Source of the DNA: Subsaximicrobium wynnwilliamsii
Lineage (GTDB): Bacteria; Bacteroidota; Bacteroidia; Flavobacteriales; Flavobacteriaceae
DNA length: 64,000 bases
Reading direction: 5' to 3'
NCBI RefSeq assembly: GCF_007997225.1
Contig: NZ_VORM01000006.1
Coordinates: forward strand, 144,845 to 208,844
This document shows positions 17,264 through 26,843 of this stretch, in pieces. The notes beneath the pieces are model-generated. The model saw only the letters and a program-made list of their open reading frames with translations. It did not search any database and was not told the origin of the DNA. Numbering within the stretch: position 1 is the first letter of the stretch; the number at the start of each line of letters is the position of its first letter. A program made the position numbers and the translations under genes.

Positions 17264-18313
17264 ATGATAGAAGATAAGAATCCACAGCGCACGCCCTTAG
17301 AACAGTTGGGCGAATTTGGCCTGATAGACCATTTGACAAAAAATTTCAAGATTAAGAAAAGTTCCTCCATAAAGGGTATTGGAGACGATGCTGCAGTTTT
17401 GGACTTTAAAGATAAGCAGGTCGTTGTGACCACCGATCTTTTGGTTGAAAATGTGCATTTTGATCTCAGCTATATGCCTTTAAAACATTTGGGCTATAAA
17501 GCAGTCGTGGTCAATTTATCTGATGTGTATGCGATGAATGCCACAGCGACACAAATTACAGTGTCAATTGCGGTTTCAAACAGGTTTCCTTTAGAGGCTC
17601 TGGAAGCATTGTATGCAGGCATAGAAACCGCAGCGTCCATTTATGATATCGATGTTGTTGGAGGTGACACAACCTCTTCAACCACGGGTTTGCTAATCTC
17701 AGTCACCGCGATTGGCGAGGTCGACAAAGACGATGTGGTGTACCGCAATGGTGCCAAACCCAACGATCTTGTGGTGCTTACAGGTGATATTGGCGCAGCC
17801 TATATGGGATTGCAAGTTTTGGAACGTGAAAAGGAAGTATTTAAGGTAAACCCTGAGAATCAGCCCGACTTAGATGCCTATACTTACATTATTGAGCGGC
17901 AGTTGAAGCCTGAAGCGCGAAAGGATATTGTAGAATTGCTCAAGGATTTAGAAGTGAAACCAACCGCAATGATGGACGTTAGCGACGGCTTGTCCTCGGA
18001 AATAATCCATATTTGTAAACAAAGTAAGGTGGGGGTGGAATTGTATGAGAGTAAAATCCCATTGGATCCGGAGGTTATTTCTGTTTGCGAGGAGTTCAAA
18101 ATAGACAGCACGACGATCGCCTTGAATGGCGGCGAAGATTACGAATTATTGATGACCATTGCTCAAGAAGATTTTGAGAAAATAAAAGGCAATCCCAATT
18201 TAACGGTAATTGGTTTTATTACGGAAGAAGCGCGCGGCATGAACCTCATCACTCGTGGCGAACAAGTGATACCCATCATTGCTAAAGGCTGGAACGCTTT
18301 AGGCGACCATTAG
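17264..18313 (+). CDS. thiL: Thiamine-monophosphate kinase
   Basis: ThiL phosphorylates thiamine monophosphate to the active diphosphate. The 349-residue protein has the N-terminal EFGLIDHLTK, the metal-binding GIGDDAAVLD near residue 40, the TTDLLVENVHFD block, DVVGGDTTSS near residue 127, MDVSDGLSSEI near residue 245 and a C-terminal GGEDYELLMTI. All are family hallmarks. It is flanked on both sides by the Cys-motif mini-proteins, and its 3' end overlaps the convergent paralogue 2 by 32 nt. Confidence 0.95.
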   Translation: MIEDKNPQRTPLEQLGEFGLIDHLTKNFKIKKSSSIKGIGDDAAVLDFKDKQVVVTTDLLVENVHFDLSYMPLKHLGYKAVVVNLSDVYAMNATATQITVSIAVSNRFPLEALEALYAGIETAASIYDIDVVGGDTTSSTTGLLISVTAIGEVDKDDVVYRNGAKPNDLVVLTGDIGAAYMGLQVLEREKEVFKVNPENQPDLDAYTYIIERQLKPEARKDIVELLKDLEVKPTAMMDVSDGLSSEIIHICKQSKVGVELYESKIPLDPEVISVCEEFKIDSTTIALNGGEDYELLMTIAQEDFEKIKGNPNLTVIGFITEEARGMNLITRGEQVIPIIAKGWNALGDH

Positions 18314-18527
18314 GAATAAGCTTTTTGATTTTTTTTCGCCTTTGATATAAAGACTTTAAAACTTTATTTGTTTCCTTGCGCTTAGTGGTAAGTGGTATTA
18401 GCTTGCCCTTATCGCTGGTCGTGAATTGTTTTTTGCAATGTATGCATTCATATTCTTTGACTATTTTCGTGACATCGGTTTTTACAACAATTTCATGTTG
18501 GAAGAGTTTACAAAATAGGTTTTTCAA
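18282..18527 (-). CDS. Mini-protein with paired Cys motifs, paralogue 2 (TTG start)
   Basis: This 81-residue protein is a paralogue of the genes at 16860 and 18739: FCKLFQHEIVV, then YECIHCKKQFTTSDKGKL, then a basic C-terminus (RRKKIKKLI). Gln replaces the Gly of the FGH motif. No ATG is available at the expected place; the frame starts with TTG, and upstream codons are AT-rich without a start. It may use TTG or be decaying. Its 3' end overlaps thiL by 32 nt. Confidence 0.5.
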   Translation of the reverse strand: MKNLFCKLFQHEIVVKTDVTKIVKEYECIHCKKQFTTSDKGKLIPLTTKRKETNKVLKSLYQRRKKIKKLIPNGRLKRSSL

Positions 18528-18738
18528 ATCCTTGATTTTTTTTATTATTATAAGTAAAATGCTGGAATGAAAAAAAAAATTTGTGTTAAAGCTATTTTAA
18601 AACAACGTTTTACCCCTGTTTTAAATCAGCAAAAGACCTGCGTCGCTTTCTCCTTAAAAGTTTTTCGTCACTAGCACGCAAATGCGTGTAATGGCCAACT
18701 CAATTAGATGTGAGCCTAAGATAAAACGAAGTTCCACA

Positions 18739-19002
18739 TTAATAGGATGCGGATATTGGATTCTGATTTTTCATGTGCATCAAGCGTCTCGAGTAAAAGT
18801 CTCCCAAGATATCATTGATTTCCTGATATTTTGGCGTGAGCTCTGTGAGTTCTCCATTTCCATTGGTGGTCAATTGATGTTTACAACACTTACACGTGTA
18901 CTCTTTAACATGTGGCGTCACTTTCTTTGAGAGCACATACTTGTGGCCAAAAAGAGTGCAAACAATTTTAAACGGACTGGAGGCTTGGGTTGATTTTTTC
19001 AT
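18739..19002 (-). CDS. Mini-protein with paired Cys motifs, paralogue 3
   Basis: This 87-residue protein of unknown function has VCTLFGHKYVL near residue 14, YTCKCCKHQLTTNGNGEL near residue 35, and a C-terminal helix with basic residues. It is the best-preserved of the three paralogues and has a clear ATG. Its leader (TTAGTCATC...AAAT...) resembles that of paralogue 1, which suggests duplication together with the upstream region. Confidence 0.65.
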   Translation of the reverse strand: MKKSTQASSPFKIVCTLFGHKYVLSKKVTPHVKEYTCKCCKHQLTTNGNGELTELTPKYQEINDILGDFYSRRLMHMKNQNPISASY

Positions 19003-19066
19003 AATAGTTAGATTTACAGATGACTAACTTATAAAAAATTTATGAACAAAACGCTGACTTGTCATA

Positions 19067-19840
19067 TTATTCGATAACATGTTTTATAATGTAAGTTAAT
19101 TCTGTAATGCTCTCAAGATGCATCATGTGCCCGCATCCCAATTCTTTCAACACAATATCCGTTTGGCCAATTCTGTTTTTTAAAGGATCTGCTTTGATCA
19201 CAGCATCTTTAGTGCCCATCAGCATCCATTTTTTTGCCTTGAGATTTTTGAGCACTTCAAGCTTATCCGATCGCAAGCACATGCCTTCTTGCGCAGCTAC
19301 ATAACCCTGCTTCGATGTTTTCAAAGCTTGATTTAATCCCGCTTCGATTTCATTCAGGTATTTTTTCGCACTTTCCGAAGAAAATAAATTCACATAAGAC
19401 ATGCGCACCAATGCTTCATAGTTGCCCTGCGCCAATTCAATAGATCGTTTTCTAATTTGTTTACGCGCTTCATCATCGGCTTCAAAAGTACTGTTCATTA
19501 AGCAAAGGCCCTCAATCGCATTGGGCTGCTGTTCAGCCAGTGCCAAGGCCACATAACCACCCATGGAATGTCCAATGACCGAAAACCGGATAACATTTAG
19601 CGTTTTCAAAACTGCTGCAACTGTTTCCGCCATCATTCCCATGGGGTGCACATACCCTAAACACCCGGTTTGACCATGCCCCAACAAATCTACAGAAATC
19701 AGTCGACGCGTTTTCAGCAATTCTGGCTTCAGACTGTCCCACATTGTAGAATTTTCCAGGAAACCGTGAAGCAGAAGCAGCACTTTGCCTTTACCTTCAT
19801 CCTTGTAATGCACCTCAATATTCTTATAATTCAAAATCAT
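19067..19840 (-). CDS. Alpha/beta hydrolase
   Basis: The protein has an alpha/beta-hydrolase fold with the oxyanion motif LLLHGFLENSTMW near residue 20, the nucleophile elbow GHSMGGY near residue 90 and a C-terminal catalytic His in GCGHMMHLES. The substrate is unknown; it resembles small esterase-type enzymes. The frame reaches 19882, but the ATG at 19840 (MILNYKNIEVHYKDEG) fits the usual first strand, giving about 257 residues. It is divergent from the beta-lactamase-family gene. Confidence 0.88.
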   Translation of the reverse strand: MILNYKNIEVHYKDEGKGKVLLLLHGFLENSTMWDSLKPELLKTRRLISVDLLGHGQTGCLGYVHPMGMMAETVAAVLKTLNVIRFSVIGHSMGGYVALALAEQQPNAIEGLCLMNSTFEADDEARKQIRKRSIELAQGNYEALVRMSYVNLFSSESAKKYLNEIEAGLNQALKTSKQGYVAAQEGMCLRSDKLEVLKNLKAKKWMLMGTKDAVIKADPLKNRIGQTDIVLKELGCGHMMHLESITELTYIIKHVIE

Positions 19841-19949
19841 AGCCTGCAAAGATAGCCTTTGCATACTTTTCAACACTGTCATATCTCCATATCCATCAAG
19901 TAATTATTATCTTTGAGCTTCAATTCTGAAACTTCTAAACTCCTAGTCC

Positions 19950-21500
19950 ATGAATATCAAAAATTATCTCGCCCTTCTCCTCCTCGTAACTTGCATTTCC
20001 TTAAACGCGCAGATTGAAGAACAAAAACTGGACACACTTATTGAACAAACGCTAAGCACCTTTGAAGTACCGGGTATTTCCGTAGGCATTTTAAAGGATG
20101 GCAAGATCGTCTATGCGAAAGGCAAAGGTGTACGGTCCCTAACCTCCAACAAAGACATGAACGCAACTACCTTGGTAGGCATTGCTTCCAACTCTAAGGG
20201 TTTTACCTGCGTTGCATTGGCCATGATGGTAGATGAAGGCAAGCTCAACTGGGACGATACCGTACGCAAATACATTCCAGAATTTCAATTGCATGACGCC
20301 TGGGTAACCAAGCATTTTACAATACGCGACCTCGTGACGCATCGCAGTGGTTTAGGGCTTGGCGCTGGCGATCTCATGTTCTTCCCTGAAAACAATAGTT
20401 TTTCTACGGAAGACATCCTAGCAAACCTCAAATATTTAGAGCCTGAAAGTTCTTTCCGAAGCGCATTTGAATACAATAATAATATGTACATCGTTGCAGG
20501 CGAGGTTTTGAAACGGCTTAGCGGACTCTCATGGGAAGAATTCATTGAGACCAGAATCCTTAAACCGGTTGGCATGAGCAGCAGTAAAGCATCCTATAAC
20601 CGGGTTACCGATAAATCCAATATCATTGAAGCCCATACCATGGCAGATGGCAAAGTAATCCAGATCCCACACGATTGGAGCGATACCGCAAATCCTGCTG
20701 GAGGCATCGTTTCCAATATTCCTGATATGCTTACTTGGGCAAAATTCTTGATGGATGGCGCAGTCACTGCGGAAGGCGAGCGATTACTTAGCGAAAAGCA
20801 ACTCAATGAGCTTTGGCAATTGCAAATGCCCTTAAAGGTAAGTGCGAATGACAGTTATGGTTCCAACTTCAGGGGGTATGGATTGGGCTGGTTCTTGACC
20901 GATGTTAAGGGCGGACATAAACAAGTCTATCACACCGGTGGTTTGTTGGGTACCGTGACCCAATTCACAATGATTCCCGACATGAATCTTGCCATTGTGG
21001 TACTTACCAATCAAATGAACGGTTCGGCCTTCAATAGTATTACAAACACGATAAAAGACAGTTATTTAGGCTACGACGATAGGAATTGGCTGAAACGACT
21101 GGGAGATTCAAACACCAACTTCATAACCTATAATGACAGCATCAAAACCGCAGTCTATGATGAAGTTAAACTTGCCAAAACCAATAAAGCCTTCCCAAAA
21201 CCCGAACAAATTGTTGGCACTTATACCGACGATTGGTTTGGCGATATTAGGATTTCACATAACGGGAACAGTTACAGCATCTCCAGCAAACGCTCGAAAA
21301 CCTTGATTGGAGAATTGCTGCCTTATAATTACAGCAGCTTCATTGCCAAATGGAACAACCGCAGCTACGATGCCGATGTATTTGTCAACTTCACTTTTGA
21401 CGAAACAGGCAAGGCCATTGGCGCAAGAATGAAACCCATCGCCCCAATAACCGATTTCAGCTTCGATTTTGAAGATTTGGAATTCAAAAGGACAAAATGA
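19950..21500 (+). CDS. Serine hydrolase, beta-lactamase/class C family with C-terminal DUF3471-like domain
   Basis: This is a 516-residue exported protein with a signal peptide (first 20 residues, ending LNAQ). The catalytic S-x-x-K is SNSK near residue 80, the Y-x-N motif lies in FEYNNN, and the third motif is HTGG near residue 330. After about residue 400 follows a beta-rich domain (GTYTDDWFGDIRISHNGNSY) like DUF3471. These proteins are usually peptidases or esterases rather than resistance lactamases. Confidence 0.9.
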   Translation: MNIKNYLALLLLVTCISLNAQIEEQKLDTLIEQTLSTFEVPGISVGILKDGKIVYAKGKGVRSLTSNKDMNATTLVGIASNSKGFTCVALAMMVDEGKLNWDDTVRKYIPEFQLHDAWVTKHFTIRDLVTHRSGLGLGAGDLMFFPENNSFSTEDILANLKYLEPESSFRSAFEYNNNMYIVAGEVLKRLSGLSWEEFIETRILKPVGMSSSKASYNRVTDKSNIIEAHTMADGKVIQIPHDWSDTANPAGGIVSNIPDMLTWAKFLMDGAVTAEGERLLSEKQLNELWQLQMPLKVSANDSYGSNFRGYGLGWFLTDVKGGHKQVYHTGGLLGTVTQFTMIPDMNLAIVVLTNQMNGSAFNSITNTIKDSYLGYDDRNWLKRLGDSNTNFITYNDSIKTAVYDEVKLAKTNKAFPKPEQIVGTYTDDWFGDIRISHNGNSYSISSKRSKTLIGELLPYNYSSFIAKWNNRSYDADVFVNFTFDETGKAIGARMKPIAPITDFSFDFEDLEFKRTK

Positions 21501-21589
21501 TACGAAAAAATTGAGCTGATTTGCTTTTAGGTTCAAGACAACATATTGAGTGTGACCAACCTATAGTCATATCCACTTGAGCCTCAATC

Positions 21590-21633
21590 AAAAAAAGTGC
21601 GCCAACCGAAATTTCAGTTGGCGCACTTTTTAT
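21590..21633. terminator. Bidirectional terminator
   Basis: AAAAAAAGTGCGCCAACTGAAA-type arms (AAAGTGCGCCAAC / GTTGGCGCACTTT) form a 13-bp stem with A and T tracts. It lies between the convergent hydrolase and aminopeptidase genes. Confidence 0.9.
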
Positions 21634-21687
21634 GAATAACCGCATCTTGAAATGAATTAAAACGGATAATCAAACTTCCGCTTCCAG

Positions 21688-21720
21688 TTCAATTTCAATT
21701 TCAATTTCAATTTCAATTTC
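21688..21720 (-). repeat. Hexanucleotide microsatellite (TTCAAT)5
   Basis: Five TTCAAT units plus TTC end immediately before the stop codon of the aminopeptidase gene. On that gene's sense strand this is an ATTGAA tract in the 3' UTR, analogous to the TTGAAC tract after hflX. Confidence 0.9.
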
Positions 21721-21721
21721 T

Positions 21722-23014
21722 TCAAGAATTCATAAGTTCCTCAATTTCTTCCGCTTCAATAGGGATATCGCCCATCAAATTAAAAGGTTCGCCTTTCTCT
21801 TGAATCACTAAGTCATCTTCCAAACGAATGCCAAAACCTTCCGCAGGAATATAAATTCCAGGTTCTACGGTAAAGACGTTGTTGGCTTGCATAGGCTCGG
21901 TCAAAATCCCATAATCGTGGGTATCCAAACCAATGTGATGCGAGGTGCCATGCATGAAGTATTTTTTATAGGCTGGCCAATCCTTATCCTCATTTTGCAC
22001 ATCGGCTTTGTCTAGAAGCCCAAGTCCCAATAATTCTGAAGTCATCATTTTACCAACCTCAACGTGGTAGGATTCCCAAAAAGCACCCGGAACCAATAAT
22101 TTTGTCGCTTCTTTTTTCACACGGTTCACCGCGTTATAAACCTCTTTTTGACGCTTGGTAAATTTGCCTGACACAGGAATCGTTCGCGTCATATCACTGG
22201 AATAATTGGCATATTCAGCGCCAGCATCGATTAAAATCAAATCGCCGGCCTTACATTCTTGATTGTTTTCAACATAGTGCAACACGTTGGCATTATTACC
22301 CGAAGCCACAATTGGCGTATAGGAGAAGCCTCTGGAGCGGTTATTTAAAAATTCGTGCATAAACTCTGCTTCTATATTGTATTCCCAAACGCCAGGTTTT
22401 ACAAAATCCAAGACGCGTTTAAAGCCTTTTTCAGTAATGGTACAGGCTTCTTGCATCAGCTTCAATTCGATGGGATCTTTTACTGAACGTAGACGCTGCA
22501 AAATTGGGTTGCTCTTTGCCACGGAGTGTGCAGGATATTTTTCCAAAAGTGTTTTGATAAAACGGGCTTCGCGGGTTTCGGTCTCTATGTTAGCTCTGTA
22601 ATGCTCATTGGTATTTACGTAGACCGTATCACATTGGGTCATGAGTTCAAACAGGACTTTATCCATGTCTTTAAGCCAATACACTGTTTTGATGCCACTA
22701 GTCTCAAAAGCGGCTTCCTTGGTTAGCTTCTCGCCTTCCCAAACTGCAATATGATCGTTGGTTTCCTTTAAAAATAGAATTTCACGATGCTTTTCCTTTG
22801 GGCAATCGGGAAACAAGACCAATACACTTTCTTCCTGGTCCACGCCACTCAAATAGAAGATGTCGCGGCTTTGCTGAAACGGCATGGTGCTATCGGCACT
22901 AATGGGATAAATATCGTTAGAGTTGAATACCGCCAAACTACTGTCTTTCATTTTCGACATGAAGTTTTTACGGTTCTTTATAAACAGGTCTTTGTTGATT
23001 TTATGGTATTTCAT
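21722..23014 (-). CDS. Xaa-Pro aminopeptidase family protein (M24B)
   Basis: The enzyme removes N-terminal residues preceding proline. The 430-residue protein has an N-terminal creatinase-like domain and a C-terminal pita-bread domain. The five metal ligands are present: two Asp in IDAGAEYANYSSDMTR, His in HGTSHHIGLDTHD, and Glu in TVEPGIY and RLEDDLV. It is cytoplasmic (no signal peptide). A TAnnTTTG box lies 23 nt upstream. Confidence 0.94.
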   Translation of the reverse strand: MKYHKINKDLFIKNRKNFMSKMKDSSLAVFNSNDIYPISADSTMPFQQSRDIFYLSGVDQEESVLVLFPDCPKEKHREILFLKETNDHIAVWEGEKLTKEAAFETSGIKTVYWLKDMDKVLFELMTQCDTVYVNTNEHYRANIETETREARFIKTLLEKYPAHSVAKSNPILQRLRSVKDPIELKLMQEACTITEKGFKRVLDFVKPGVWEYNIEAEFMHEFLNNRSRGFSYTPIVASGNNANVLHYVENNQECKAGDLILIDAGAEYANYSSDMTRTIPVSGKFTKRQKEVYNAVNRVKKEATKLLVPGAFWESYHVEVGKMMTSELLGLGLLDKADVQNEDKDWPAYKKYFMHGTSHHIGLDTHDYGILTEPMQANNVFTVEPGIYIPAEGFGIRLEDDLVIQEKGEPFNLMGDIPIEAEEIEELMNS

Positions 23015-23036
23015 GGTTTCGATTTTAAGTGTTCTT

Positions 23037-23044
23037 CAAAAGTA
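23037..23044 (-). promoter_or_regulatory. TAnnTTTG -7 box (TACTTTTG) of the aminopeptidase gene
   Basis: The minus strand reads TACTTTTG, ending 22 nt before the ATG at 23014. Confidence 0.45.
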
Positions 23045-23688
23045 CGAATTTCGAAAGGGCTTATCAAGGATTGCTTAAACAAGGTATCCAAACTAATTAA
23101 GTTGCAACTTTGATCTTTCAAATTTCAATGATGGTACTATGCATAATTGCTTCGGAAGGATTTGAGCTGCCAAGACACTTTGAAATTGGAAACACAAGAC
23201 TTGATTTGCATCGGGAGGAAACCTATACCATCAAATCGCAAACCCTCATTTACCTGAAAAATTGAAAACTTTTTATAAACTTCAAATTTGATTTATCGCT
23301 ATAATGGCTAGAATTTAGTCAAATTTCACTTTTTATTTCTCAAGGATCAAAATCTAATAAAACTGATTTTTTTATAAAAATTGCCAAAACTATTTAAAAG
23401 ACCTATATTTAGGTTTAATCCTATTTTGAATAACTAAAAATGGTAAATGAAGGCTCAAAACAAAGCCCTGAATAGGCGCTCGGCCTTCTGAAAATGATGC
23501 ATTAAAGAGAAATCTTTAGATCTCAAAATAAGCTCATAAAAGCTTCGAATAAAATCGTTTTCCGAAAGAGCAATCCCCAAGTTTATAGGCTCCAAGTTTA
23601 CGTTTGCTGTGTTCAGTTAAAGTCCTACAAATCATCGTTGCATCCACTAATTAAACTTATTCTAAATAAGCAAAATTAAAACGAAAAC
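23045..23688. other. Long intergenic region, possible coding remnant at 23104-23304
   Basis: This spacer has no convincing gene. A short plus-strand frame (23104-23304) includes ASEGFELPRHFEIGNTRL and, after a one-base shift, TYTIKSQTLIYLKN. Such wording would fit the last strands of an alpha-amylase-type C-terminal domain, but similarity is a guess. The remainder is very AT-rich with no hairpin of note. Confidence 0.25.
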
Positions 23689-23719
23689 TTGTAGACCATT
23701 GGCTTAGACCCTATCTTTG
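23689..23719 (+). promoter_or_regulatory. Promoter of the sdh operon, TTG-N20-TATCTTTG
   Basis: TTG (23689-23691) and TATCTTTG (23712-23719) are separated by 20 nt, matching the Bacteroidota -33/-7 consensus. The sdhC ATG follows 25 nt after the box. Confidence 0.65.
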
Positions 23720-23744
23720 TGTACCAATATATAACTACATAACA

Positions 23745-24431
23745 ATGAGCGGAATTTTAAATTCTTCAATTGGAAGAAAGTTTGCCATGGCACTTTCGGC
23801 ACTCTTCCTTATGATTTTCATTTTACAGCATTTTTCCATCAACATTCTGTCTGTCTTCAGCCCAGACACCTTTAACAATGTTTCCCATTTTATGGGGACG
23901 TTCTGGTTGGTACAGTTCGTGTTACAACCCATTTTGATCCTCGGTGTTCTTTTTCATTTTATCATGGGCTTTGTGCTAGAGATTAGAAACAATAGAGCAC
24001 GTCAAAAAAGCTATATCAAAGACAATGGCAACGCAAAGTCCACTTGGATGAGCCGAAATATGATTTGGAGTGGTGGCTTTATATTGATATTCTTGATCAT
24101 TCACTTCATTGATTTTTGGATCCCAGAAATCAACACCAAATATATTGTTGGGGATGCTTCAGGACTCCAAGACCCAAATAATATCGACAGTGGTTTTAGA
24201 TACTACGAAGAACTCGTACATAAGTTTGAACCACTTTGGCGAGTAGCGCTTTATTGCGTTGGATTTATATTCTTGGCGCTGCATTTGCTGCACGGGTTTA
24301 GTTCTTCCTTTCAATCCATTGGCGCAAATAACAAATACACTAGAGGTCTAAAAGGCTTCGGAAAGGTCTATGCAGTAGGCATCCCGTTAGGATTTATATT
24401 TATTGCAGTGTACCATCATTTATCTCACTAA
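23745..24431 (+). CDS. sdhC: Succinate dehydrogenase/fumarate reductase cytochrome b subunit
   Basis: This single-subunit membrane anchor binds heme b and quinone. The 228-residue protein has five predicted helices, with His residues in [27 protein letters not shown] and [11 protein letters not shown] that are candidate heme ligands. This is the B-type anchor found in Bacteroidota, consistent with a 665-residue SdhA. It opens the sdhCA-x-B operon. Confidence 0.93.
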   Translation: MSGILNSSIGRKFAMALSALFLMIFILQHFSINILSVFSPDTFNNVSHFMGTFWLVQFVLQPILILGVLFHFIMGFVLEIRNNRARQKSYIKDNGNAKSTWMSRNMIWSGGFILIFLIIHFIDFWIPEINTKYIVGDASGLQDPNNIDSGFRYYEELVHKFEPLWRVALYCVGFIFLALHLLHGFSSSFQSIGANNKYTRGLKGFGKVYAVGIPLGFIFIAVYHHLSH

Positions 24432-24444
24432 AAACGCATCTAAT

Positions 24445-26442
24445 ATGGCTTTAGATTCCAAAATACCAAAAGGCCCGCTTAAAGATAAGTGGACCAAACA
24501 TAAAAACGACATCAACCTGGTAAACCCAGCCAACAAGCGTAACATTGACGTTATAGTAGTTGGTACTGGCTTGGCAGGTGGATCTGCCGCAGCGACTTTG
24601 GCAGAGCTAGGCTATAACGTCAAGGCGTTCTGTTTTCAAGATTCGCCTAGACGCGCGCACTCTATTGCCGCGCAAGGTGGCATTAATGCAGCAAAAAATT
24701 ATCAAGGCGATGGTGACTCTGTTTACCGCTTGTTTTACGATACTGTAAAGGGTGGTGACTACCGCTCCCGTGAAGCTAATGTCTATCGCTTGGCAGAAGT
24801 CTCTGCAAATATCATTGACCAATGCGTGGCGCAAGGTGTGCCATTTGCCAGAGAATATGGTGGCCTTTTAGACAACCGCTCTTTTGGAGGGGTTTTGGTC
24901 TCCAGAACGTTTTATGCTGCGGGGCAAACAGGACAACAATTATTACTGGGCGCCTATTCTGCAATGAACCGCCAGATTGGACGGGGTAAGATTACCATGT
25001 ATAACCGTCATGAAATGTTGGATGTAGTGGTTGTTGATGGAAAAGCAAGAGGTATCATCGCTAGAGACTTAGTGTCTGGCGAGATCGAAAGACATTCAGC
25101 ACATGCCGTGGTTTTAGGCTCTGGTGGTTACGGAAACGTATTCTTCCTATCCACAAACGCCATGGGCTCAAATGTGACTGCTGCTTGGAAAGCTTACAAA
25201 CGTGGTGCTTATTTTGCCAATCCTTGTTATACGCAAATACACCCAACCTGTATTCCAGTATCGGGCGATCATCAGTCAAAACTGACCTTGATGTCGGAAT
25301 CCTTGCGTAATGATGGCCGCATTTGGGTGCCTGAGAGGAAAGAAGATGTAGAGGCTATTAGAAGTCGTAAAATGAAACCTACGGAAATTCCCGAAGAACA
25401 TAGAGATTATTATTTAGAGCGTCGATATCCAGCTTTCGGCAATTTGGTGCCACGCGATGTCGCTTCCCGAGCTGCCAAAGAGCGTTGTGATGCTGGTTAT
25501 GGTGTTAACAAAACTGGTGAAGCGGTATATTTGGATTTTGCTTCTTCATTTATGAGATATGGAAAAGAGCAAGCTCACGTCAAAGGTCTTGATGAAAATG
25601 ATGAGCAATTGGTCAAGAAATTAGGTCAGGAAATTATCAAGGAAAAATACGGAAACCTCTTCCAAATGTACGAGAAGATTGTTGATGAAAACCCTTACGA
25701 AACCCCTATGATGATTTACCCAGCGGTACATTACACCATGGGCGGCCTGTGGGTAGATTATAATTTACAGACCACTGTTAAGGGACTTTACTCCATTGGC
25801 GAAGCTAACTTCTCAGATCATGGTGCCAATAGATTGGGTGCTTCCGCATTAATGCAAGGCCTAGCAGATGGCTACTTTGTATTGCCTTACACAATAGGTG
25901 ATTATTTAGCCCATGATATTAGAACTGGGGAAATCCCAACCAACACAAAGGAGTTTGATGAGGCGGAAAAAGTAGTTAAAGACAATATTGAACACTTGAT
26001 CAACAATAAGGGAACCCACCCCGTAGATTATTTCCACAAGCGTTTAGGAAAAATAATGTGGAACAAATGCGGAATGGCGAGGAATGCTGAAGATTTGAAA
26101 TCGGCAATCAAAGAAATTTCAGATTTGAGAGCAGAATTCTGGAAAGATGTTCGTGTGCCAGGTACCGCTAACGAATTCAATGAAGAATTGGCAAAAGCTG
26201 GTCGTGTAGCAGATTTCCTGGAACTGGGAGAGCTCTTTGCAAAAGATGCTTTAGAAAGGGAAGAATCTGCCGGAGGTCATTTTAGAGAAGAATATCAAAC
26301 GGCAGAAGGTGAAGCAACCCGACGTGAGGAGTTTCAATTTGTCTCGGCTTGGGAATATAATGGCGAACCAAAGGATTCTATTTTACATAAAGAAAACCTT
26401 GAATATGAAGATATTGAGGTAAAAACCCGTTCCTATAAATAA
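24445..26442 (+). CDS. sdhA: Succinate dehydrogenase/fumarate reductase flavoprotein subunit
   Basis: The catalytic subunit oxidises succinate (or reduces fumarate) with covalently bound FAD. It has the dinucleotide fold [19 protein letters not shown], the FAD-attachment His in [19 protein letters not shown], the active-site HPTC region ([13 protein letters not shown]) and the [14 protein letters not shown] motif. The frame extends back to 24403 within sdhC, but the ATG at 24445, 13 nt after the sdhC stop, is the normal start and gives 665 residues. Confidence 0.96.
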   Translation: MALDSKIPKGPLKDKWTKHKNDINLVNPANKRNIDVIVVGTGLAGGSAAATLAELGYNVKAFCFQDSPRRAHSIAAQGGINAAKNYQGDGDSVYRLFYDTVKGGDYRSREANVYRLAEVSANIIDQCVAQGVPFAREYGGLLDNRSFGGVLVSRTFYAAGQTGQQLLLGAYSAMNRQIGRGKITMYNRHEMLDVVVVDGKARGIIARDLVSGEIERHSAHAVVLGSGGYGNVFFLSTNAMGSNVTAAWKAYKRGAYFANPCYTQIHPTCIPVSGDHQSKLTLMSESLRNDGRIWVPERKEDVEAIRSRKMKPTEIPEEHRDYYLERRYPAFGNLVPRDVASRAAKERCDAGYGVNKTGEAVYLDFASSFMRYGKEQAHVKGLDENDEQLVKKLGQEIIKEKYGNLFQMYEKIVDENPYETPMMIYPAVHYTMGGLWVDYNLQTTVKGLYSIGEANFSDHGANRLGASALMQGLADGYFVLPYTIGDYLAHDIRTGEIPTNTKEFDEAEKVVKDNIEHLINNKGTHPVDYFHKRLGKIMWNKCGMARNAEDLKSAIKEISDLRAEFWKDVRVPGTANEFNEELAKAGRVADFLELGELFAKDALEREESAGGHFREEYQTAEGEATRREEFQFVSAWEYNGEPKDSILHKENLEYEDIEVKTRSYK

Positions 26443-26466
26443 GTTGAACCAACATAATCAAAACCG

Positions 26467-26817
26467 ATGGGTACCAACACGCTCCGATTGAAGCTTAAAA
26501 GAATTGATCCTGTTAAATACGCAACCATCGCAGCTATTTTGACTGCCTTGATCATGCTCATTGTATTTGTACCAATGGCGCTCTTATTTTCCCTAATAGG
26601 CGCAGGTGCAGCTTCAGAGTCCTTTGGTGCAGGAGCTGCCATCTTTGGAGGCGGTATTTTCATGGTCGTCTTAATCCCAATTATCTATGCCGTGGTTGCC
26701 TTTATCGTGACTTTGATTTCCACTGCGCTTTTGAATTTTATTTTAAGAAAAACAGGAGGTTTGGATATTGATTTTGAAAAATCTGGCTTAGACATAACAC
26801 AAATTGGTCAAAATTGA
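26467..26817 (+). CDS. Two-TM membrane protein between sdhA and sdhB
   Basis: The 116-residue protein has a short basic N-terminus, a first hydrophobic helix ([19 protein letters not shown]), a Gly/Ala-rich loop and a second long hydrophobic stretch ([20 protein letters not shown]), then a polar tail. It recalls small DUF3566-like membrane proteins, but I do not recognise it firmly. It lies 24 nt after sdhA and ends 26 nt before the sdhB ATG, so it is co-transcribed. A role in complex assembly or membrane anchoring is only inference. Confidence 0.85.
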   Translation: MGTNTLRLKLKRIDPVKYATIAAILTALIMLIVFVPMALLFSLIGAGAASESFGAGAAIFGGGIFMVVLIPIIYAVVAFIVTLISTALLNFILRKTGGLDIDFEKSGLDITQIGQN

Positions 26818-26843
26818 TTGATCACAACAAAAAAAATAAGGTT

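Noticed and set aside
19950..21500. Antibiotic-resistance beta-lactamase
   Set aside because: The S-x-x-K fold is shared with esterases and peptidases; the C-terminal DUF3471-like domain and context do not indicate resistance.
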